This document shows, piece by piece, positions 1-5,322 of a DNA stretch of 5,600 nucleotides. This DNA is from Candidatus Omnitrophica bacterium CG07_land_8_20_14_0_80_50_8 (GTDB taxonomy: Bacteria > Omnitrophota > Gorgyraeia > 2-02-FULL-51-18). Numbering within the stretch: the stretch's first letter is position 1; each line of letters begins with the position of its first letter. The notes under the pieces were generated by a model. That model ran no database searches. It saw nothing but the letters and a program-made list of their open reading frames with translations, and was not told where the DNA came from. The translations under genes and the position numbers were made by a program. Location of the stretch: contig PEWW01000003.1 of assembly GCA_002779345.1 (NCBI GenBank), forward strand, positions 1-5,600, in the 5' to 3' direction.

Positions 1-404
1 GGCCAAATCTCCGTTTCTAAAATAATCAGGGCCTTGGGACAAAGCGCGCGAATAAAGGCGTCCACGGATGCCCTAAAATCCACGGGAAAATACAACGCCA
101 CGTCTTCGGTTTTTTTGAAGTGCTCAGCGATTTGTTTGCCGGCTAACGTGGTGGCGGTCAAGACAAACCGCGTATTTGCATATTTGTTCCTGAGTGCGTC
201 GGCCAATCGGACCCCTTGAGTCATTTCACCCACCGAGACCGCGTGGATCCAAATCACATTTTTTCCCTTAATTTTTTCTTTTACATCCGCCCCTACCACG
301 CCCAACCTGGATAAGAAACCCTCTTTGTGTTTGCCTTTTATAAGAAAGAGCGGTAAATAAATTAAACTGAATAAAAAGAAAAAAATATCATAAATAATCC
401 GCAT
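1..404 (-). CDS. waaA: Kdo transferase WaaA (KdtA), N-terminal part, runs off left edge
   Basis: 3-deoxy-D-manno-octulosonic acid transferase adds Kdo from CMP-Kdo to lipid A precursors on the inner face of the cytoplasmic membrane. The frame opens with ATG at 404-402 and stays open for 134 codons to the window edge, so about the first third of a protein of roughly 420 residues is present. Residues 1-22 are strongly hydrophobic (FFFLFSLIYLPLFLI), matching the N-terminal membrane anchor of the family. The glycosyltransferase N-domain follows, with WIHAVSVGE at 52-60 (Glu60 aligns with the catalytic base), then a TATT-AGK stretch at 83-90, FPVDF at 106-110 and LETEIW at 129-134, another family hallmark. 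The ATG shares one base with the xerC stop (TGATG), and a strong GAGGG lies 4 nt upstream of it, which implies translational coupling. The gene marks an LPS-making cell. The identity is clear from the motifs; only the C-domain is missing. Confidence 0.93.
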   Translation of the reverse strand, partial: MRIIYDIFFFLFSLIYLPLFLIKGKHKEGFLSRLGVVGADVKEKIKGKNVIWIHAVSVGEMTQGVRLADALRNKYANTRFVLTATTLAGKQIAEHFKKTEDVALYFPVDFRASVDAFIRALCPKALIILETEIW

Positions 405-1321
405 CACGCCCTCGGATGAGCTTTGTCATAAGCTTCTTTTAATCTTTGTGTCGAGACGTGTGTGTAAATTTGCGTCGTTGAAAGATTTTCATGTCCCAAA
501 AGCTCCTGCACCGATCGAAGATCCGCGCCTCGATTTAAAAGGTGCGTCGCGAACGAATGCCGCAGGGTGTGCGGCGAGATATTTTTACGCCGGCACGTTT
601 TGGCTGCGTATTTATCCACAATGCGCCGGATGCTGCGGTCTGTGAGACGGGAGCCTGACTGATGGGGAGAGTAGTTTAAAAATAAAGCTTGTCGGGCAGT
701 CCGTTTTTTTAGGCAAGCAGCCCTTTTCGAGACGCCGGATGTTTCGGTCTCGCAAAGCTCAAGGTAACGGCGAATGCTCCTGAGCGCGCAGTCGCCGATC
801 GGACACACCCTTTCTTTAGCGCCCTTTCCCAAAACGCGGCAAACACCTCCAATAAAATCGACGCTATCCAGATTAAGCTGTACCAACTCAGAGACACGCA
901 TGCCCGTCGAATAAAGCGTCTCTAAAATAGCCCGATCCCGGCAGCCGGCAAGGTCATGCGCGGGCGAGTCAATCAAACGGCTCACTTCGTTTTCGTCCAA
1001 AACCATCGGAAGTTTTTTCTCAAGTTTCGGAGTCCTTAAGGCGCTCATTGGATTTTTTTTCAAATAAAGTTCGCGAATTAAAAATTTAAAAAAAGTCCTG
1101 AGGACCGCCATTTTTCTGGCGACACTGCGCTTTGACAAATTGTGTTCTTTAAGCATGACCAAATATTTCCTTAAAAGAACCAGGTCGACTTCCGTCAGTA
1201 ATTTCCCGTCTAAAAACGCGAAAAATTCTTTGAGGTCGTGCGTATAATTGATCAGGGTGTGCTTTGAATAATTCTTCTCGACTTTAAGATAAGTGAGGAA
1301 TGAATCGGCGGCGGGATCCAC
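404..1321 (-). CDS. xerC: Tyrosine site-specific recombinase XerC
   Basis: This is a tyrosine recombinase of the XerC/XerD type, which resolves chromosome dimers at dif during division. It has 305 aa, close to the usual 298-300. Residues 1-90 form the SAM-like N-terminal DNA-binding domain (FLTYLKVEKNYSKHTLINY and RKMAVLRTFFKFL). Residues from about 105 form the catalytic domain, with all the expected residues: Arg142 (TGMRVSEL), Lys166 (LGKGAKER), His251 and Arg254 (HTLRH), His277 (LGHEN) and nucleophile Tyr286 (IYTHV). Residues 190-211 are a slightly longer, basic surface insert. The start is GTG at 1321-1319, 2 nt after the topA stop; AGGA lies rather far upstream, so coupling to topA probably helps. 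XerC is preferred over XerD because dprA-topA-xerC order is conserved in other bacteria, but sequence alone does not settle it; a single-recombinase XerA/XerH-like role is possible. Confidence 0.92.
   Translation of the reverse strand: MDPAADSFLTYLKVEKNYSKHTLINYTHDLKEFFAFLDGKLLTEVDLVLLRKYLVMLKEHNLSKRSVARKMAVLRTFFKFLIRELYLKKNPMSALRTPKLEKKLPMVLDENEVSRLIDSPAHDLAGCRDRAILETLYSTGMRVSELVQLNLDSVDFIGGVCRVLGKGAKERVCPIGDCALRSIRRYLELCETETSGVSKRAACLKKRTARQALFLNYSPHQSGSRLTDRSIRRIVDKYAAKTCRRKNISPHTLRHSFATHLLNRGADLRSVQELLGHENLSTTQIYTHVSTQRLKEAYDKAHPRA
409..413 (-). promoter_or_regulatory. Shine-Dalgarno for waaA inside the end of xerC
   Basis: GAGGG on the minus strand lies 4 nt before the waaA ATG and within the last codons of xerC. 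It is the strongest ribosome-binding site seen in the window and decides the ATG that overlaps the xerC stop. Ribosomes finishing xerC can restart on waaA here. Confidence 0.7.
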
Positions 1322-1323
1322 GG

Positions 1324-3648
1324 CTACCCGGCGGATTCCTGCGGCGCTTGTCCGGGGTCTGGACTTTTTTCGTCATCGGTGACCTTAGGCAGGCGGTTGA
1401 CTAGGTAAGTGCAGGCGGGGTATTGAGTACAGCCATAAAAAGTTCTTCCGCGGCCCGACTTGGCGCGCCGCGCGACCAATTTGCCCTGATGGCACCCGGG
1501 ACAAACCACCTCGGTTGAGATGGACTTGGCGTTCCGGCATGCGGGCCAGCCGGAACAGCTCATGAATTTCCCACGGCGGCCCCACTTAATCACCATCGGC
1601 TTGCCGCACAAGTCGCAAACCTCGTCCGTCGCCTCGACCGCGCGCTTTACCGTCTGCATGGTTGTTTTTGCGTATTCCAACTGCCCGCTAAAAAGATGGT
1701 AGAACTCACGGACGACCTCGATCCACCGGGCCTTGCCTTCTTCGACCAAATCCAGATTCTCCTCCATCTTTGCCGTGAATTCATAATCAAGCACTTTTGA
1801 AAAATATTGGACTAAAAGGTCCGTCACTAATATCCCCAGCTCCGAAGGCACCAGACTGCCTCCGTCTCGCCGGATATAATCCCGTCCCGTCAGCGTTTGA
1901 ATGATCGGGGCGTAAGTCGAAGGCCTGCCGATCCCTTTTTCCTCAAGCGCCTTGACAAGCGACGCGTCCGTGAAACGCCCCGCGGGCTTTGTAAAATGCT
2001 GTTGGGTCTCGAGTTTCAAAAGATCAAGCGTTTCTTGGGCGTCAAGCGGCGGAAGCGGTTGATCCGGTTCCTCCAATTTTTCCTGTACCGCCAGACAGCC
2101 TTTAAACTCAAGGCGGCTGCCGGACGCGCGAAAAAGGTGTTCGCCGGCGGAAATATCGGCGGTGACCTGCGCGATCAGGGCAGGCCTCATTTGACTGGAA
2201 ACCGCTTGCTGCCAAATGAGCGAATACAAACGCGCTTGGTCAGACGTAAGATACGGTTCTATAGCTTTGGGGAGGCGCATCACCTGAGTCGGACGAATCG
2301 CCTCATGCGCTTCCTGCGCTTGTTTCTTTGCTTTGTAACTATTGGGTTGTTCCGGCAAATAATCCTGCCCGTAATCTCTTAGAATAAGCCCGCGGATCTC
2401 TTTCAAAGCGGACTCGGAAATCCTGACCGAGTCGGTGCGCATGTAAGTGATAAGTCCCACGCTTCCCTCTGAACCCAGTTCGACGCCTTCGTAAAGCGTC
2501 TGCGCGATCCGCATCGTCTTCGACGCGGGAAAACGCAGCACATTGTAGCCCGCCTGTTGAAGTTTGCTGGTCGTATAGGGAGGGTAGGGGTTTCTTTTTT
2601 TCTTTTGCTGTTTGATCTCTTTGACGGTAAAAGGACACTTTTTTATATGGTCATAAAGCTTTTTAGCGCTGGGTGCGTCCTTAATTTCCGTTTTAACGTC
2701 AAGCGTCTTTTCAAGGCGCGCCGTAAAAGAAGGGTATTGCCCTTTTTGTTTCTTAAGTTCAGCCTCAATGCTCCAGTACTCCTCGGGAACGAAAGCTTTG
2801 ATTTCTCTTTCACGATCAACGACCAGACGAAGCGCTACCGATTGAACCCTGCCCGCAGACAATCCGCGTCCTACCTTCTGCCAAAGGAGAGGACTCAACG
2901 AGTAGCCCACGAGCCGGTCAAGCACACGCCTGGCTTGTTGGGCCCCCACCAGGTCCATGTCGATCGTGGAGGGGTGTTTGAAGGCCTCAAGCACCGCGCT
3001 TTTGGTGATTTCATTAAAAATAACCCGCGCGACTTTTTTTCCTTTTCCCAGCGCATTCTGCAAATGCCAGCCGATGGCTTCTCCTTCACGATCCGGATCG
3101 CAGGCCAGATAAATTTCTTCTTTGTTCTTCGCTTTTTTCTTAAGATCCGCGAGCGTCTTCTTTCGATCCTTCACGACGATGTACTGGGGTTCAAAATTAT
3201 GTTCGATGTCGATACCCATTTTGCTTTTAGGCAAATCAATCACGTGTCCCATGGAGGCGGTCACTTCAAAATTATTTCCCAAGTATTTGAGAATAGTCTT
3301 GCATTTGGCGGGGGATTCGACGATCACAAGCGCTTTGGCCCCGCCGCCTGTGCCGTGCGCTGAAGACGCCTTCTGCAACCGCAACGGCGCTTTGCGCCGT
3401 GGTACAGGTGGTGGGGTGGCGCCCTGGGCGCCGCCGCCGACGAAGTGTACGATCTCAACCTCATCGCCGTCTTTGAGGATGCGCGCGCTCCATGCGTCCT
3501 TCGCGATGATCTCTAAGTTAATCTCGATCGCCACTTTTTCTTTGGGGATCGAAAGCTCGCGCAAAAGCCCCTCTAGCGTGAGCGTCGTTTCTAGCGTGCG
3601 CTTAACGCCGTTGAGTTGAATGGTAAGGCCTTGGGCCGCGTTTGACAT
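1324..3648 (-). CDS. topA: DNA topoisomerase I with N-terminal ThiS-like sulfur-carrier domain
   Basis: Type IA topoisomerase relaxes negatively supercoiled DNA through a transient 5'-phosphotyrosine. The ATG start gives 774 aa. Residues 1-73 are a ThiS/MoaD-type beta-grasp domain ending EIVHFVGGG; 74-103 are a Pro/Gly/basic linker. TOPRIM begins at about 105 (ALVIVESPAK, Glu111; DPDREGE, Asp184/Asp186/Glu188). The core follows, with QQARRVLDRLVGYSLSP, GLSAGRVQSVALR and catalytic Tyr402 (GLITYMRTDS), then EAHEAIRPT and GIGRPSTYAPII. Two four-Cys zinc ribbons close the enzyme (Cys678/681/698/704 and 716/719/740/746), followed by a short acidic, Pro-rich tail. Everything needed for catalysis is present. 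ATG at 3648 lies 1 nt past the dprA stop, with a weak GAG 11 nt upstream. A TTG at 3666, with GGA 7 nt upstream, would add six residues and overlap dprA. TopA normally begins at the VIVESPAK segment, so the N-terminal 103 residues are extra. No stop or good start separates the two parts. The topoisomerase is near certain; what the fused carrier does is unknown. Confidence 0.96.
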   Translation of the reverse strand: MSNAAQGLTIQLNGVKRTLETTLTLEGLLRELSIPKEKVAIEINLEIIAKDAWSARILKDGDEVEIVHFVGGGAQGATPPPVPRRKAPLRLQKASSAHGTGGGAKALVIVESPAKCKTILKYLGNNFEVTASMGHVIDLPKSKMGIDIEHNFEPQYIVVKDRKKTLADLKKKAKNKEEIYLACDPDREGEAIGWHLQNALGKGKKVARVIFNEITKSAVLEAFKHPSTIDMDLVGAQQARRVLDRLVGYSLSPLLWQKVGRGLSAGRVQSVALRLVVDREREIKAFVPEEYWSIEAELKKQKGQYPSFTARLEKTLDVKTEIKDAPSAKKLYDHIKKCPFTVKEIKQQKKKRNPYPPYTTSKLQQAGYNVLRFPASKTMRIAQTLYEGVELGSEGSVGLITYMRTDSVRISESALKEIRGLILRDYGQDYLPEQPNSYKAKKQAQEAHEAIRPTQVMRLPKAIEPYLTSDQARLYSLIWQQAVSSQMRPALIAQVTADISAGEHLFRASGSRLEFKGCLAVQEKLEEPDQPLPPLDAQETLDLLKLETQQHFTKPAGRFTDASLVKALEEKGIGRPSTYAPIIQTLTGRDYIRRDGGSLVPSELGILVTDLLVQYFSKVLDYEFTAKMEENLDLVEEGKARWIEVVREFYHLFSGQLEYAKTTMQTVKRAVEATDEVCDLCGKPMVIKWGRRGKFMSCSGWPACRNAKSISTEVVCPGCHQGKLVARRAKSGRGRTFYGCTQYPACTYLVNRLPKVTDDEKSPDPGQAPQESAG
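1346..1363 (-). repeat. 18-nt direct repeat, copy A (topA 3' tail)
   Basis: GCTTGTCCGGGGTCTGGA on the plus strand, identical to 5291-5308 and in the same orientation. This copy is in the codons for SPDPGQA, within the short acidic/Pro tail after the last zinc ribbon of TopA, a part with no catalytic role. Here GTCC and GGAC (1350-1353 and 1361-1364) can form a small stem. Confidence 0.8.
3340..3429 (-). other. Linker between ThiS-like domain and topoisomerase, rich in inverted repeats
   Basis: About 30 codons join Gly73 to the first TOPRIM strand. The peptide has PPPVPRRKAPLRL, then Ser/Ala/His and a second GTGGG, so it is probably flexible and unfolded, and basic. In frame it contains two TTG codons (3384-3382 and 3378-3376), but neither has a Shine-Dalgarno, so separate initiation of TopA is not evident. 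The DNA contains two perfect hairpins and one imperfect one (3359-3376, GAAG/CTTC core flanked by a T-T mismatch and GC pairs). Confidence 0.7.
3384..3400. repeat. Perfect inverted repeat, 7-bp arms, 3-nt loop
   Basis: ACGGCGC, then TTT (AAA on the minus strand), then GCGCCGT. In the mRNA this is a compact GC-rich hairpin located in the ThiS-TopA linker. It is not followed by a U run, so it does not look like an intrinsic terminator. Confidence 0.75.
3418..3432. repeat. 15-nt GC-rich palindrome at the ThiS/linker junction
   Basis: GGCGCCC, one base, GGGCGCC. It starts on the codon of the last glycine of the VGGG motif and covers the first linker codons. Together with the hairpin at 3384-3400 it places strong dyad symmetry precisely where the two protein domains are joined. 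Confidence 0.75.
3430..3648 (-). other. ThiS-like sulfur-carrier (ubiquitin-fold) domain at N-terminus of TopA
   Basis: This part of topA encodes residues 1-73. The pattern is that of a whole ThiS: beta strand LTIQLNG, the helix LEGLLRELSIP, then KVAIEINLEII, a conserved Trp, LKDGDEVEIVHFVGGG. Free ThiS proteins are about 65-70 residues and end exactly at this Gly-Gly. There the C-terminal glycine is adenylated by ThiF and converted to a thiocarboxylate that gives sulfur to the thiazole of thiamine. Here the glycines are internal, so the domain could act as a carrier only if cut after Gly73. Otherwise it would be a structural or expression-aiding module. The family match is seen directly in the sequence; the function in this setting is open. 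No thiG, thiF, thiH or MoaE-like gene is in the window. Confidence 0.88.
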
Positions 3649-3649
3649 A

Positions 3650-4762
3650 TCAGTGATTTCTCGCAAAATATTTTCCAGGCAATTCCTTCACCGCACCTTT
3701 CATCTCGAGCATCGACAGGATGGAAATCGTTTGTTGTACCGCAAGGCCGCTTTGTTCAATCAACGTATCAATCAAAAGCGGTTCACATTCTAATAAAGAA
3801 AAAATTTTTTCCTCCAAGGGACTTAGATTGAAACTCCTTTTCTCCTTAAGAAACGTTTGGGGCGTTTGAGTTTGATTTTCAAAGTTCATTTCTAATTCGT
3901 TCAAAATATCCGATGCCTCGGTCACCAGTTTCGCGCCTTGTTTAATAAGCGCGTGCGTGCCGTTGGACCGCTCCGAATCCGCGTTTCCCGGTACCGCAAA
4001 CACGTCCCTGCCCTGTTCTAAAGCGGCGTCGACGGTGATGAGCGCCCCGCTTTTTTCTCCGGCCTCAACCACGAGCACCGCGCGCGATAATCCGCTGATA
4101 ATACGATTTCTCACCGGAAAATATTCGGGCCGCGGCGACATTTCAATGGGATACTCCGAAATAACGGCCCCCTTATGGGCGATGCGTTCGGCCATTTTTT
4201 TATTTTGGGGAGGGTAAATTCGCCCTAAACCTCCGCCCAAAACCGCCACGGTTTGGCCGTCCTGGCACAGCGCTCCTTCATGGGCCGCGCTGTCAATCCC
4301 CAGCGCCATTCCGCTCACCACCGCAACACCTGCCTGGGCGAGACCGGCCGCTATTTTTCTTGCCATCCGGACCCCATAAAGTGAGGCGTGTCTTGATCCC
4401 ACGATCGCGACCGCCAAAGTGGCCTCGTCCGGCAGAGCGCCTTTCACGTAAAGAAGTATCGGCGGATCGTAAATGACTTCAAGCAGTGCCGGATAGAGCG
4501 GGTCTAAAATACTCAGGAGATTCACTTGGTACGCCTGCGCCTTGGCGATTTCCGCATCCGCTTTTTTGATCAGATCAGGTTCTTTTATTTCTCGATAAAA
4601 TGTCTTGGGAAGTCTGGCGACCCGGGCAAAGTCTTTGGCGGATCCTTTAAAAATCGCGCCGATATCTCCAAACGCTTCCATGAGTTTCTTAAACGTCAGT
4701 GCGCCCACATTCGTCGCCAGGCTTAGCGCCAGGACCTGTCTCAATTCATCGGTGACCTTCAA
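3650..4762 (-). CDS. dprA: DNA-processing protein DprA (Smf)
   Basis: DprA binds incoming single-stranded DNA during natural transformation and loads RecA; it is also found in species not known to be competent. It has 370 aa, normal for the three-domain form. Residues 1-60 fit the helical N-terminal (SAM/HhH-like) domain. Residues 90-290 are the Rossmann-like DprA fold, with VGSRHASLYG (121-130), SGMALGIDSAAHEGAL (150-165), GGGLGRIYPPQN (176-187), SEYP (203-206), FPVRNRIISGLS (215-226), EAGEKSGALIT (233-243) and the VPGN near 257-260. Residues 310-370 form the C-terminal winged-helix (DML1-like) domain. The start is TTG at 4762-4760: the frame has no earlier good codon, GTGAG sits 6 nt upstream, and the protein then begins like other DprAs. 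The aroK stop is 7 nt upstream and the topA ATG follows 1 nt after the stop. All core motifs are intact. Confidence 0.95.
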   Translation of the reverse strand: MKVTDELRQVLALSLATNVGALTFKKLMEAFGDIGAIFKGSAKDFARVARLPKTFYREIKEPDLIKKADAEIAKAQAYQVNLLSILDPLYPALLEVIYDPPILLYVKGALPDEATLAVAIVGSRHASLYGVRMARKIAAGLAQAGVAVVSGMALGIDSAAHEGALCQDGQTVAVLGGGLGRIYPPQNKKMAERIAHKGAVISEYPIEMSPRPEYFPVRNRIISGLSRAVLVVEAGEKSGALITVDAALEQGRDVFAVPGNADSERSNGTHALIKQGAKLVTEASDILNELEMNFENQTQTPQTFLKEKRSFNLSPLEEKIFSLLECEPLLIDTLIEQSGLAVQQTISILSMLEMKGAVKELPGKYFARNH

Positions 4763-4768
4763 AAGTTT

Positions 4769-4773
4769 CTCAC
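4769..4773 (-). promoter_or_regulatory. Shine-Dalgarno for TTG-started dprA
   Basis: GTGAG on the minus strand, overlapping the aroK stop codon and 6 nt before the TTG start of dprA. It supports the non-ATG start, and the overlap suggests that dprA is translated by ribosomes leaving aroK. Confidence 0.55.
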
Positions 4774-5288
4774 GCTATTTTCTCCGCCAGCGTCCTTAAT
4801 ATATGGCCGGCCATTTGCGCGGCGGACCGGCCGTCGGTCTGGAAATAAAAATCCGCTTTTTCATAAAACGGTTTTCTGACCGCCAAGAGTCTTTCGATTT
4901 CTTTTAATTTGTCCTTGCCGTCCAACAAGGGACGACGACGCGAGTCCTTGATACGCCGATAAATCGTCTCGGGCCTGGCCGAAAGACCGATCACATGGCT
5001 CGAGGCCTTGAGGGCCTCGAGATTTTCAGGGTCAAGCGCCGCACCGCCGCCGGTCGTAATCACGATCTGGCGACGCTTACAAATTTCGCGGATCGCCTCT
5101 TTTTCAAGCAGGCGAAAATACGCCTCGCCCGCCTTTTCAAAAATATCAGTGATTATTTTATTCTCTTTAGCCTCTATATAAAGATCCACGTCCACCACGG
5201 GCCAACCCAAACGTCTGGCAAGGATTTTCCCGACGCTGGTTTTTCCGGTACCCATGAAACCGATCAACGCTATATTCTTGGATATCAT
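4770..5288 (-). CDS. aroK: Shikimate kinase
   Basis: Cytoplasmic enzyme that phosphorylates shikimate with ATP to shikimate 3-phosphate, the fifth step of the shikimate pathway. It has 172 aa, the usual size. Visible motifs are Walker A GFMGTGKT at 10-17; the shikimate-binding VDVD with Asp33 and Asp35; FRLLE with Arg59; GGG at 80-82; the lid segment with RRRPLL (Arg119 aligns with the conserved lid Arg); and RKPFYEKADF with Arg138. All catalytic and substrate residues of the family are present. The ATG at 5288 is preceded by GGACAAG at suitable spacing. aroC lies just upstream, a common pairing. aroK rather than aroL is a naming convention here. Confidence 0.95.
   Translation of the reverse strand: MISKNIALIGFMGTGKTSVGKILARRLGWPVVDVDLYIEAKENKIITDIFEKAGEAYFRLLEKEAIREICKRRQIVITTGGGAALDPENLEALKASSHVIGLSARPETIYRRIKDSRRRPLLDGKDKLKEIERLLAVRKPFYEKADFYFQTDGRSAAQMAGHILRTLAEKIA
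4999..5021. repeat. Perfect 9-bp stem-loop inside aroK
   Basis: CTCGAGGCC, TTGAG loop, GGCCTCGAG. It falls in codons for the EALKAS helix of aroK (residues 91-96). The mRNA could form a stable hairpin, but no U run follows, so a terminator role is unlikely. It may be a chance result of GAG/GCC/CTC/AAG codon use. Confidence 0.6.
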
Positions 5289-5290
5289 CA

Positions 5291-5308
5291 GCTTGTCCGG
5301 GGTCTGGA
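5291..5308 (-). repeat. 18-nt direct repeat, copy B (aroC-aroK spacer, includes aroK RBS)
   Basis: The same 18 nt as 1346-1363, here filling over half of the 34-nt gap between aroC and aroK. Read on the minus strand it contains CGGACAAG, whose GGA (5298-5296) lies 7 nt before the aroK ATG and is the only plausible ribosome-binding site. The rest of the spacer holds a tiny GGGT-G-ACCC palindrome. Confidence 0.8.
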
Positions 5309-5322
5309 GTCGTGGGTCACCC

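Noticed and set aside
34..219. Small plus-strand open frame near the left edge
   Set aside because: The minus strand here encodes clear WaaA motifs (SVGE, LETEIW); the plus frame is a shadow.
1046..1100. T-rich runs within xerC resembling a terminator tail
   Set aside because: They encode Lys/Phe codons (LKKNP, RTFFKFL) of the conserved XerC N-domain and have no GC-rich stem next to them.
1897..2382. Plus-strand open frame of 161 codons opposite topA
   Set aside because: Same reason: antisense to the conserved topoisomerase core, very basic composition, no motif and no sensible context.
2557..3363. Long plus-strand open frame (268 codons) opposite topA
   Set aside because: It lies wholly antisense to well-conserved TopA codons, is a run of Phe/Arg-rich sequence without recognisable domains, and is explained by the codon pattern of the real gene.
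3376..3384. TTG codons in the linker as a separate start for a normal-length TopA
   Set aside because: No Shine-Dalgarno precedes either TTG and the upstream frame is open through the whole ThiS domain. Internal initiation cannot be fully excluded but nothing supports it.
3340..3432. Linker hairpins as a transcription terminator between thiS and topA
   Set aside because: The stems are short and not followed by a U run on the minus strand, and the reading frame continues unbroken.
3122..3619. Plus-strand open frame opposite the ThiS-TopA junction
   Set aside because: Low-complexity Ser/Pro/Ala translation, antisense to the fused domains; no ribosome site or family match that I can see.
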